Origin: Theristus sp. LFF4_11
Lineage: Eukaryota; Nematoda; Chromadorea; Monhysterida; Xyalidae
DNA length: 64,000 bases
NCBI GenBank assembly: GCA_030248135.1
Contig: JASANC010000699.1
Location: 1-64,000 of the forward strand
Reading direction: 5' to 3'
Shown: piece after piece, positions 23,857 through 34,880 of the stretch
Position numbering within the stretch: the first letter of the stretch is position 1
Layout: every line of letters starts with the position of its first letter
Notes under the pieces: generated by a model
The model's input: only the letters and a program-made list of their open reading frames with translations
What the model was told of the DNA's origin: nothing
Databases searched by the model: none
Program-made: the position numbers and the translations under genes

Positions 23857-24330
23857 TTTCCGAGGGGTGGACCCCCCACCTCCCCCCACCGCTACTGGAC
23901 ACCCCCAAAATTTTCCGACCACCCAAACATGCAAAAAACATGAAGGAGGATTAAGGAAGGGGTAACAGTGACACCCAGTAGCGAAAGCGGGACCTCGGGT
24001 GAGGGGGGGGGTGTTTGCCTAATTTCAGAGGGGGGGGGGTCAGGTGCCTTCTCGGTGAGCAAATTTTCCTGAGGGGGGGTGCACTGGCAGAAAAATTTCG
24101 TGAGGGGGGGGTGCACGGGATCGCACGGGTAATACCAAATTTTTGCCTTAGAAAAACACAGAAATTCTTGTGAAATACAGAATATTTTGTGCAAACAAGC
24201 TGCTTGTTTGGTCAGAAACAACAAAATCTATGCAGGGACAGACACAAACGTCAAGAAAAATGCAAAAATTACGGTATTATTAGAAAAAAATTGAGATGAG
24301 ATTGACCACCGTGAGTGGGTTTGCCTACTT

Positions 24331-25875
24331 TATTCAAAAAGCGTAAATTAAAACGCGCTTCAAAAATAAATTTGAAAAATTAATATTTTTTCTTAATTTT
24401 GAAATGTCCGGAAACAGTAAAACAACAAACAAATCAACGATTGTTGTCTGAATTGGATTTGAAGACTGATACGTGAAACTGAACGGGCAAAGTCTAGAAT
24501 TTTGAAAGGAAAATTCGTGAACTGCGACGGCAGTAATGAACAACAAATAAAAAAACGCAAACCGACGACGACGGGGGAACGCAGTGAAGTAACCACAAGA
24601 CAAAACAAGCAAAAACACAACAGAGGCAAAATGAAACAGGGAGCGGGCTGGGTGAGGGTGGTTAAATTGAAAAGAACTGACGATGATGGCGATGGGACGA
24701 GACTATGGGAATGGGACGACTTGAAACAAACACCTTACGCAGCGTTTCATTTGAGGGTGGTGATGTGGGTGGGTTGCTGAATTGAAAAAGTAAAACGACT
24801 ACAACTGACCATGAAGACACAGTCTTGCGGATCGTCATGACAATTTGTTCCAATCTGGAATTTTTTTGCTTCCGATCTGCAAACCTCAACGGCTATTTTG
24901 TAAATAAATGTTTTTCTACACGCAAAACTAAAAAACAATCTTACCAAGACAAATAAAGCGAAATAATGTCAGTTCACTTTCACCAATCCAGAAATCAAGC
25001 GAACTGAATCGCACCTGCAATCATAGATTCTCACCTCACAAAGCCAACCTCACATTGTTTGAAACAAAACACAACAGCAACGACGAAACGTGAAAGACAT
25101 TACAAGAATACGAAATTGAATCACAAATATGAAAAGCTTTGATGATATTGTGTTGGTGACAGTTGAAACATCCATTCATGCGTTGAGTGATTGGTTGTCA
25201 AAGTCAAAAATTCACAATTTATTACGAACAAAATAAAAAACCAGCAAATACCTAACAATCAGAAAACACTTAAAAAGCAAAAACTAAAACTACATTACGA
25301 TCGCCGAATTTTGAAAGGGTGCAAACTGCAGCTGCTATTTGTCTAATGCACATGGGATTTTAGCTGCACAGGAGCGCTGAGACTGTTAATAAAAATGTTT
25401 TGCAGCTGCGGTCAACACTGTTTTCGTCTTTGTTTTTTTACTTGAAGGGTTCAATTCCATGCCGACCCGTCTATTTCACGCAGTTAACACCAGCCGGAAA
25501 GTTTCACGCTCAACCAGAGCGCCCCGCAACTCCACCTTTATTGTGTTCACTAGATGACAGCTGCATCCCTTCATTGTTTTGCCGATGCGTCGCCGTCAAC
25601 TCACCATCCACCATCATTGCTGTTGCCGTCACCACCCTGTTTGAACAAAATCGTTGTGAGTCGTTGTGCTCGTGCCCATTTGATAATAACGGTTGTCATG
25701 TCGCAGTCGCCAACATCGTCACCACAATTCAATTCTGAAAAAACCTTGATTCAGCTCAATGAAACAACAATATGTTTAGAACGAAGCACATAAATAAGCA
25801 CTATCCGTGGAGTGACGTCGCGGATGACTGAGAAAGAAAAGAAGACAAGAGATATGGTCAGCGTCAGATGAACAG
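24331..25875. other. AT-rich interval without supported gene
   Basis: No convincing exon was found on either strand. A minus-strand open stretch near 25620-25740 (containing MTTVIIKWARAQRLTTILF) has some protein character but no consistent splice partners. The rest is A-rich, simple-sequence-like DNA. Confidence 0.35.
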
Positions 25876-26982
25876 TCAGCTTTTTAATGATGCCACAGCA
25901 TGGAATGCGATGCGAAACGCCACACCGCGTCGATCCTCATCAAACGATTTCAAATTCTGAAAATTTGAAGTTTGGTTTCATTGTTTGTTTTGGCATTAGA
26001 TGTTGGGCGGAGCAGATCTTAACTTAACGTGCAGGTTCAGCAGTTTACCTGTACCAGCAATCTGAGTTTCTGACCGGGTTTCTTTGTTTTGATTCGCTGT
26101 TTCTCTTTTTTCACACACTCAAACGAAAATTCACACAATAATTACATTCTTCATCTTCTGCCTACAGAGCGCAGGGAGTGCGCCGTCGTCCCATTCGACT
26201 TCGCTCTTTTTCCCCATCATAATCTTGCGGCGGTCATTATACACATCAACGCCGTGCAACACGTCTTGAACTTGTCGACGCCGTTTGGGATCCTTCCAGT
26301 ACATCCGCGCAGTGTGGCTGTGGCAACTGAGACCGTCACGCACCGGATCATACCCTGGAAACTGTGGATACATGAACACAAACAAACACACCACGCTCAC
26401 AACGCACACAACAGACTGACAGCGGGAACGATTGATTGAAACATTTGCTGACAACTGGTTTCATTTTATTTTATTTCGTGAAACGCAGGAACTCCGATAA
26501 AACTGCAAAAACATACGTGGAACCAAAATACAATACTGATGCAACCAATCAGCGACATCGGAAAATAAAAATAATAATTTGTAAGTGCAATTTGCGTCCA
26601 TCACCTGTAATGAACTTGACGGCCACTTCACGCAGGTTCTCACTTGGATGTGGCACTCGAATCCTAAAATGAGTTTGCTCCAGCTATCTATCCAGATTTA
26701 AAAAATTTGTCAAGGACGGGGCCAAAGGGCCAAGTTGTTCAGTTTTTGTCTCCTTCAACAAGGAACAACACTTACGCAGCCCGGATTCGACTGGGTTTTG
26801 GTCATTTGAGTTTGACTTTTGATTGTACTCAAAAGCATCATTTTGAACAGTGAACGGACACGATTTCAACAGCAAATACAGCGCACGACAACCGACATTA
26901 CTAAAAACGTGCATCTAAAGTTAAGTTTTTTCACAAGTTGGAAGCGTGGGTGGAACAGTTTGACTGACACCACCATGTCCAT
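25876..26982 (-). CDS. Small unrecognised protein, 4 exons, 120 aa
   Basis: Exons from 5' to 3': 26969-26982, 26605-26663, 26146-26354, 25876-25956. Lengths sum to 363 nt (121 codons with stop), and every junction keeps phase with TTTCAG/TTTTAG-type acceptors, which is good evidence for a real gene. The product is highly charged, with blocks VPHPSENLREVAVKFITGYD, ARMYWKDPKRRRQVQDVLHG, DVYNDRRKIMMGKKSEVEWD and a C-terminus ending FRIAFHAVASLKS. There is no signal peptide or membrane span. The Lys/Arg-rich middle could fit a mitochondrial ribosomal or nucleic-acid-binding protein, but that is a guess. The tiny first exon (14 nt) is the least certain part. A TMEM53-like exon (26776-26914) lies inside its first intron on the same strand. 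Confidence 0.5.
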
Positions 26983-28399
26983 GAGCCATTTTCAGGAAGT
27001 CTTCAAATTTTGGAGTTTGTAGCACTGTACTGCTGCAGTTCGGCTAAAAATGAGTTTTATGAAGCCGACTGCTTACTTGGGAGCGCGTGAATAGGGTTGG
27101 CACAGAAAAAAACGGTTTCTTTTCCGTTTTAAAACCGGTTTTTTTCAGTTTTTTTTGAAAAAATAAAGAACCGGTTTTTTACCTTAAAAATTTTCAAACT
27201 TCCGTGGTCAAAAATCACAATTCTTCGTTTGATTGATAAAATGTAAAATTATATTTTTGAAAAAACGGTGCAGTGAACTGTGTTGAACTGAACTGGTGAA
27301 GCATCATTTTGCAGAAGCTTTTGTGGCAAGAGTCAAGTGAAATACGATGAAGACAAGGTGATTGGTGACTGCTAAACTAAGTGCATATGCAGACTGACTG
27401 ACGATGTTGTCGATTTGCAAAGGGTAACTGATGAAATGTTATTTTTCGAACGCAATCCGCTACCGGTTTCACTTTGCAGTTCTGCAAATCCGGTCTCCAT
27501 GCAACCGTCCCTCCCCGCTCCCCACACCTACACGGTCACTGCTCAGTCTTTGTTTTCAATTTATTGAACGTGCTGCCCTGGAAACCAATAAAAGCAAAAT
27601 TGGTTTGATTTGAAACAAAAAATTGGGTAGCATTGGTTGCAAAAATAGCAAATTGGGTCGGTTGTATGCCCGAAAACAGCATTTAACGATGCTCAAAATC
27701 ACTAATTTTGATGTATTTCCTATTTTGAGTTCAAGATGCCACGTTCTGGAAAGTTCAGGAGCTGGGAAGCATTCGGTTTTTTATGGTTTTAAAACGGTTT
27801 TAAAACGGAAAAGAAACCGTTTTTTTCTGGCAATATAAAAAACCGGTTTTTTACCAACCCTACGCGTGAATGATTTACTGAAAACCGCAAACCAAAACCG
27901 TCTGTCCGTTCATCAAGTCCAGTTCATCGCAAACGGCCGTGCTGAGCATGTGACCGATCGAAGTCCATAATCACCGATAGAGAGCGCTTTCGTTGGTGCT
28001 GTGTAACGCAGAGTGGTGCAACTGTGAATGTTTTTTGACAAACTTTAATCAAGCAAATCATGTACATATGTCATTAATCAATTCAACTTTACAACAATTC
28101 AACGTTCAACCTGATATAAAATAGCGATGTAAATTCTTTGTGAGCACCACAACACAAGTCCTAAAGTCCAGTAAACGAGAGAAATAAAAAAAAACGAAAC
28201 AGAGAAAGGCTTGCAACAATACTCTGACACAAAGACAAAACTGTGTCATCCGCATGAAGAGAAGAACCAAACAGTGCTATCAAAAATAAAAGTAAGGAAC
28301 TGATTCAACACAAAACTCACCCACGCTCTTGTACAACTTTGAGTACTTTGCCAGATGTCGATCCTCGCAGCCAGCCCAGCCAAAAAGCAACACCGTCGT
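26776..28399 (-). CDS. TMEM53-like (DUF829) gene fragment, possibly frameshifted
   Basis: DUF829/TMEM53 proteins are alpha/beta-hydrolase-like nuclear-envelope/ER proteins. Three blocks match the family in order. 28321-28399 encodes VLLFGWAGCEDRHLAKYSKL (the LLGW.GCKDK.LAKYS signature). 27899-28021 encodes CTTLRYTAPT, then in another frame SIGHMLSTAVCDELDLMNGQ. 26776-26914 encodes MHVFSNVGCRALYLLLKSC (HVFSNGG signature) and ends at a strong GTAAGT donor. Between the RYTAP and SIGHML blocks a one-base frame change is needed, and the usual downstream FDSAPG block and C-terminal half were not found. The first coding exon is also missing. Either a degraded copy or a gene broken by transposons and assembly errors is possible. 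A hAT-like MITE (27092-27862) lies in the last intron. Confidence 0.55.
27092..27862. mobile_element. hAT-like MITE, 771 bp, with 8-bp target duplication
   Basis: The ends TAGGGTTGG and CCAACCCTA are perfect inverted repeats typical of hAT elements. The flanks carry the identical 8-mer CGCGTGAA at 27084-27091 and 27863-27870, the duplication size of hAT transposases. Subterminal regions are mirrored runs of AAAACGG and AAACCGGTTTTTT. There is no transposase frame. The intact duplication suggests a fairly recent insertion. Confidence 0.9.
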
Positions 28400-28599
28400 C
28401 TAAAAGCATATTTGCATATTCAGTTTTATTCCTAGTTTCACAGAAAACGACGTTTCATCACTCCTTGCCTTGTACCGTGATTGTTCGAAACGTTTAGGTG
28501 TTTATCCTAATCATCTAAGACCGGAGCGTGTGTAAAACAAGGTGCGGAGTGTGTGCTGCATGCTCATTGGAAAGTGCAGGTGCAATGCCGATGCCCGTG

Positions 28600-31500
28600 C
28601 GCGTGCGTTTTGAATAAAGAAGCATTACGCCGTGAGGGGGGGGCGGGGGTGCGATTGGGGTTGTTAAACAAAAATGAAAATTTTTAAAAAAAAAAGTGAT
28701 TTAAAAAAAACAAAAATGCCGATTTAAAAAAAAATTCGAAAAATTTTCCTCTAATATGCTCTGAAAACCTCAATTTTGGCACAATTTTTCGAAAGTTCAA
28801 CAAAAATTTTCTTTGATTATACCTCGTAAAACCTTTAGCAGTCGATTTTGGGCCGTTTTACCGACTGATTTTAGGCTACGACAACATCTGCGATGACGTT
28901 TTTGAGCGTCCCAAAGCGTGGCCTACCATTTCCGATGCAGATAAGGTGACGATTCGCCTCGCAGAGCGTCCGATTGTGCTCGCTGCTCCGTTTGCAAGCG
29001 CTACGTTGTCTGGTTGCTTGCTGCTTCGCTTCGTGTCGTGTCGCGACACCATCAGAAGAATTGATCGAATTTCAAGGCAGTATGTTTGTCTTCACTTTAG
29101 CATTAGTTTAGCTGGGGACAATTAGTGACGTTTTGGAGGTCAAAACACAAGAAGAGGCATGGTGACGGTTTGCAAAAGGGGTAATTGAGGTCACCAAAAC
29201 AAAATCTGCAAAGTTCCGCCATACGGGAGTCATTCGGGAGGCGCTTGCATATCATATGTGGTTCTTCGGACTCCCTGATTGATTTAGCACAACTTTGATT
29301 TTTGAAATTTTTTTTTTAAACAAAAATGACGATTTTTGTTTTTTTAACAACCCTAGGTGCGATTCCGCGTTTTCTCGCGGAGGGGGGTGGGGGGGAGTCT
29401 AGTACCCGTGTCGAGGTAAAGGGGGGAGGGGGGTACACGGGTATCTGCCCGTGCACGGGCAGGATTTTCGGCTGAGGGGGGGGTGGACCCCCCTCCCCCC
29501 CGCACTTTCGCTACTGGTGCACCCCCCCATGGCCCACGCCTGGGGGGTGTCACTGTACCATGACTGACACCCCCCACTGAAAAATTTTCGGCACCCCCCC
29601 ACGTGACGACACCCCCCCCCTCGAAAATTTGCTTTCGCCTTCGGTACTGGTTGGGGTGGGGGCCTACAGTCTATCACGCTAATATATGCAACTCGCTGAT
29701 TGGTCGGCTCCTCACGCTCCGCACCCTGGGAACGGGATTCAGAAAAAATCATGTTTTTCATTGTTCAACGGTTTGTTTTCATTTATTTCATGCCGAAAAA
29801 ACATTCTAAATAAAAAACTACCAAATTCCAAACATTTGCATTGGTCACAATGTCAAAAAAATGTCTTTTTTGGTTGATTGACTGCGACGACGTCGTCTAT
29901 GGTTTTTGGTTTAGTTTTTGCCTTTAGGTATGAAAAGAGCGTGCCGCCGCTGGCCGCTACTGTGTGTCCGAAGCACAGAGAAGAAGAACGCAGCAGGTGA
30001 CAGTATTTATTGACAATGTGAACAATCTTTGAACAACAATGAATGGACATGGCGCACCCAATGAATCAATTGTTAAAAGCGGGATGAAAACCGTCGAAAT
30101 CGTTGGAAGCAAGTTTTGTTATTTTGTTTGTTTGTTTTAAATTTGTTTTGAACACGCAGCAGCGGCCAGCGGTACGATTGAAAGCAAAAATTCTCGACAA
30201 CGTCGTCGTTGTCAATCAACCAAAAAAACTTCAGTTTACTAATTTTTTACCAATTCAAACGTTTGGAATTTTGTAGTTTTTGATTTAGAATTTTTTCGGC
30301 ATGAAAAAAAATGAAAACAAACCGCTGAACAACAAAAAAACATGATATTTTCTGAATCCCGTTCCCAGGGGTGCGGAGCGTGAGGAGCCGACCAATCAGC
30401 GAGTTGCATATATTAGCGTGATAGACTGTAGTTGTTCTAAGAGAGGGGGGGCGCCTGGCGCTTCTTTTTTAAAACGCACGCGCACGGGCATCGGCATGCT
30501 CATGCTCATGATCCACTAGCGCGCCTGCCCACGCTCCGGCCTAACAAAAACAAAAACTTAGACATCTTCCTTTCCGAAAAGGCTTGGCTTAGGTTAGGAT
30601 TAGGTTAGGAAAGGATCAAGTTAGGCTGAGGATTAGGCTTTAGGATTACGACTTGAATTAGGCCCGTTTAAACAATGTCCGACAACGAGCGTGTCGGTTT
30701 TTACGCAGACGTATGTTCAATTGCGGCTCTCTAATTGCGACCTGAAGAGTTGCAGCCCGCTCATTGCGGCCCGTTCGATTGCGGCCCGGAGAATTCGGGC
30801 TCGGACAATTCCGGAAAAATCCGGCTTGGCGAATGTTTCACGAGCAATAGTAAACCACCCGTACCGTTTTTCGTGATCTTCGATGAATTCAAAATCACAC
30901 AAATCACGGCAAAACAGTTTTTACAAAAACTCACGTTTCTGAAGAGCCTTTATGTAAAAGGTTTGGCTTAGGAGACCTACAACAACTTTGCTTAGTTTTG
31001 TGATTAGATTTGGCTGAAGTTTATTCTCTTTTTTGCAATCATTTTAAATTCTGCGATTGCGTTAGTTAATTGTGGAATGCGAAAAAAGGCAATCCTCCCA
31101 ACTCCCAGCAGTTTATTCTGGTCGTTCTAGGGATCGCCGGGCCGGAATCGTCCGGACCGGAAATATTCGGGCGGGAATCGTCCGGGCCAGAAATATTCGG
31201 GCCGGATCGAACGGGGTGCAACTCTTCGGGCCAGAGGCCGCAATGATACCAAGATACCAAGAACAAGAAACCAGTAAAGAGCGTGAAGTTAACTTTAATT
31301 AACGCCCTATATATTTTGTGACTTATGTAGGCCAACCAAATTTTCTGTGGGGGGTGCACCAGAGACCGTCGGGTGGGGGGGGGGGGGGGGGGGGGGGGGG
31401 GCACCGTGCCACCCCCCCTAAAACCGGGCACCCCCCCCCCCCCATCGGACCCCCCCCCCCCTCGAAAATTTGGCCGACACCCCCCCCCCCCCACACCCCC

Positions 31501-33250
31501 CATGAAATTTTGTCTGGCGGAGACCCCCCCCCCCAAAATTTTTTGCACACCCTAAAATTTTTTTTCGAAAATCATGATTTTTTGTCTATAAAGTCCATAA
31601 TATAAGCTGAATATATGATAACTTGACCATCTTCATTGTAATTTCAAAGATTTTGCAGCAAAATTTAGCGTTTTTCCTTCAAAATTTAAGCGAAAAAATA
31701 TCATGGGGGGTGGGGGGTAGACCCCCCACAGAAAATTTTGAAAAAATGCACCCCCCCATGGGACCCCCATGGGGGGTCCCACGTTACCATAGGTTGGACC
31801 CCCCCTCACTTTTTGGTCGGCACCCCCCCCCCCACGGCACCATACCCCCCCCCTTCGAAAATTTTTTTGGGCCCACGGTACTGCCCCCCACCCCACCCAT
31901 GATATTTTTTCGCTGAAATTTTGAAGTAAAAACGCTAAATTTTGCTCAGCATCTTTGAAATTATAATGAAGTTATCCCTAAAGCTTCATTACTAAAGCGC
32001 ACGCGCACGGCATCGGCATGCTCATGCTCATGATCCACTAGCGCGCGTGCACACGCTCCGCCTCCGGCCCCAACAAGAGCTTGTTCAAAACGCAATTGTT
32101 CTTGCATCTTCCTTCTTGAAAAGGCTTGGCTTAGGTTAGGATTAGGTCAGGATTATGTTTACCTTAGAATTAGGCTTTCGGATTAGGTTTTGGTTTAGGC
32201 TAGTTTAAGCAACGTCTGTCAACATCAGTGGGTTGTTTTAGTACGACAGGCCAACCCGTAATGCATCATTATTAAAACAGGTGCATGTGCAGTGGCGGTG
32301 GCTTACTTATCATACTGGGGTTTTCATATATTCAGCTTATATTATGGACTTTATAGACAAAAAATCATGATTTTCGAAAAAAAATTTAGGGTGTGCAGAA
32401 AATTTTGGGGGGGGGTCTCCGTCAGACAAAATTGTGTGTGGGGGAGGGGTGTCGGTCAACTTTTCGAGGGGGGTCCGATGGGGGGGAGGGTGGCACGGTG
32501 CCCCCACCCCCCCCCCTTTACCCGACGGTCTCTGGTGCTCTGGGGGGGTGTACCCCCCCCCACCCAGTACCCACCCCCAAGAGCACCCGAGTCCACCGCG
32601 TGGGGGGGGGGGGGGTGGGGGGGGGTCACGCGACACCCACCACCCAAAACCTGACACTGGACCATCCACACCCCCCCCCTTTCGAAATTTGCTAGACACC
32701 CCACCCACCCCCCTACATGGACCTAAGTAACAGTGACGCCCCCCAAAAATTTTCTCGGACCACCCAAAAATCATGAATTTTTGCTCAAAAATCATGATTT
32801 TTTTGTCTTTAAAGTCTTTTAAAGTCTGAGAAATTTTTCCACAATAGTGCACCCCCCATGGCCCACGCCTGGGGGGTGTCACTGTACCATGACTGACACC
32901 CCCCTCTAAAAAATTTTCGGCACCCCCCCCCCCCCGTGACGACACCCCCCCCCCTCGAAAATTTTCTTTCGCCTTCGGTACTGCCCCCACCCCCCTCCCG
33001 CCCACGGTACTGTTGTTGAACAAAAATCAAATAAAAAAAATGATAAAAAAACAAAAATGCCGATTTAAAAAAATTCGAAAAATTTTCCTCTAATATGCTC
33101 TGAAAATCTCAATTTTGACACAATTTTTCGAAAGTTTAACAAAATTTTTTTTGATATTACCTCGCAAAACCGTCAGCAGTCCATTTTGGACCGTTTTTAC
33201 CGACTGATTTCAGGCTTCAACAACATCTGCGATGAATATGCTTGGGTTGG
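28600..33250. repeat. Second G/C-run repeat block with nested elements
   Basis: The same homopolymer-rich family as at 21600-24330 is present, in both orientations. It contains a half copy of the TAGGGTTGTT palindrome (29036-29356), a foldback element (29656-30432), a GC-rich inverted repeat built on GGGCCGGA/TCGTCCGG units (30735-30810 against 31135-31235), two telomere-like tracts, and segments shared between about 28690-28900 and 33050-33230 (ACAACATCTGCGATGA). The Gly/Pro-rich open frames are not credible proteins. Confidence 0.75.
29656..30432. mobile_element. Foldback element, about 777 bp, long inverted arms
   Basis: The ends CTACAGTCTATCACGCTAAT and the exact inverse (ending ATTAGCGTGATAGACTGTAG) open arms of roughly 350 bp each. 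The match includes CTGATTGGTCGGCTCCTCAC and its complement, and near the middle GACGACGTCGTC with GACAACGTCGTC. A diverged relative of one end (CAGCTGATTGGTCGGC, CTCCGCACCC) is present at about 42770-42815 next to the mariner relic. No coding capacity. Confidence 0.8.
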
Positions 33251-34880
33251 CTTGTGGCCATACATTCGTTCTTCTTAGTTCATTCAAAGTTTCACAAGCC
33301 CTGTATTCTGCGAAAAACTGACAGGTTTAAACAAACGTACTTTAGTTGAACATTGAATTTTTAGGAACGCTGAATCCGAATCTGACAATTGTTTTCAAGT
33401 CACATTTCGGATTTTTTTTTGTTTACGTGCAGTAGAACACATACATTTTCAGTACGCTGATTTCGTTCGAATCTGATATTTGTTTTCAAGTCACAATTTG
33501 GATACCGTATTACCCCCAATAAACCCCCATGGGGGATTAATACGTCAGCGACTTTTAGGGGTGGGGGTTTATTGGTGGGGGGATTATTGGTGGGGGGGTT
33601 TATTTACAAACAAATTCTAGGGGTGGGGTTTGTTGAAAAATGGCAAAAATACCTTGTACGGCAGGCAAGAAAGTCGCAGAAACTTCTACTTTTCACAGAG
33701 ATTTCCTTTTGTAACAGCCTTTTGTAATGAAATTACCATTAACTCATCCCTTTGGGGCCTCTGGTAGCACAATTTCACCAATGTCACTGCATTCAGCCAC
33801 TGAATTCGCTGGGTATGTGTTTCAAACAGGTTTCCAATTAACCCCCATGGGGGATTATTTGTGGGGTGGGGGATTATTCGGAAACTTGTCGGAGGGGTGG
33901 GGGTGGGGGTTTATTGGTGGGGGGAGGGATTAATGGTGGGGGGGGGGTTAATGGGGGTAATACGGTATGTTTGTTCAAGTCCTGTGGAACACACACATTT
34001 TCGGTACGCTGATTTCGAATCTGATATTTTTTCAAATCACAATTTGGATATTTTTGTTCACGTCTAGTGGAACACAGACACTTTCGAGACGCTGAGTTTT
34101 AATCTGATTTTATTTTTGCAGCTAGATTTTATTGATAAAATTGATTCTAGACACTTTTTTGCTTCCTTTTGCTTGCTTGTTCCAAAGATGAGTTGCTGTT
34201 GCTAGCTATTTATTTTTGTTTGTTCATGATATGATGTGATTTTAGGACAAAAATATGTATCGCTGTGGTACTTAACAGTTATGCAAATGCTCAGAATTCA
34301 GGTGGACTACATATAAATAAGTTAGTGAGTGATTAATGTTTAGACATTTGCATCCAAGCGCATCGCAGCGCATGTGCGTTTCATGTTGGCCGGAAACCAT
34401 GCCAATAATATTGATAAAAACAGTTGAAGCCAATAGAACGTCATCTGACCATTTATCAGTCACTGCCTTAGTCTATTACATAGCGGTGCTGGCTGGAAGG
34501 TAAGCAATAGTTGTCGATTTAGAAAGTACATATCTGATACATGGTAGCTTAGTTACTATAGTGTTCGTCGAATATTTTTATCGTGTTTGTAATTGCACAA
34601 AAATTATTGTTCATCATTAAGCAATTTAGGATTGCATCACAGTCCAAGAATTCTTGCAGCTTCAAACAATACCGTGTACTCGAAGATAATCATAGTTGGT
34701 TTGATCTTTGTTTTACAGAACTTTTGTCAAGCCATCAATTGTGGTTCCCGTCACTAAATGTTTCTTGATTGTAACAGTAATAATTCTTAACCTTAAAACG
34801 CTGCGTTTCTTATTGTATTTCACGACGGTGTTGTGTTTCGATGGACATATTCCACATTATCCACCAACAAGAAATACTAC
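33251..34880. other. Interval upstream of the MGGACSAC gene
   Basis: It contains TACCGTATTACC copy 4 (33503-33967). On both sides are loosely repeated units of about 80 bp (TGGAACACA.ACATTTTCGGTACGCTGATTTC-like, around 33420-33490 and 33970-34095) that the MITE interrupts. The remaining 34100-34880 is AT-rich with no exon recognised and should hold the promoter of the next gene. Confidence 0.4.
33503..33967. mobile_element. TACCGTATTACC family element, copy 4
   Basis: It has complete inverted ends (TACCGTATTACCCCC and GGGGGTAATACGGTA), G-run ATTTATTGG arrays and the conserved core in reverse orientation relative to copy 1. Its core is very close in sequence to copies 3 and 5. Confidence 0.8.

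Larger units (their letters stand above)
21600..24330. repeat. G/C-run repeat block with nested foldback elements
   Basis: Runs of 8-20 G or C alternate with short conserved segments such as CGAAAATTTTTTTGGGCCCA, ATCATGATTTTTTGTCTATA and TCTGGCGGAGACCCCC. The same segments recur in both orientations at 28600-33250. The block contains one 204-bp direct repeat pair (22261-22464 and 24112-24315), a hAT-like palindrome (22482-23856) and a degenerate telomere-like tract (22830-22930). Reading frames here are Gly/Pro artefacts of the homopolymers. No gene was seen. Confidence 0.75.

Noticed and set aside
31066..33023. 160-228 codon minus-strand frames in the second G/C-run block
   Set aside because: Composition is driven by G/C runs and the same segments recur in other places and orientations.
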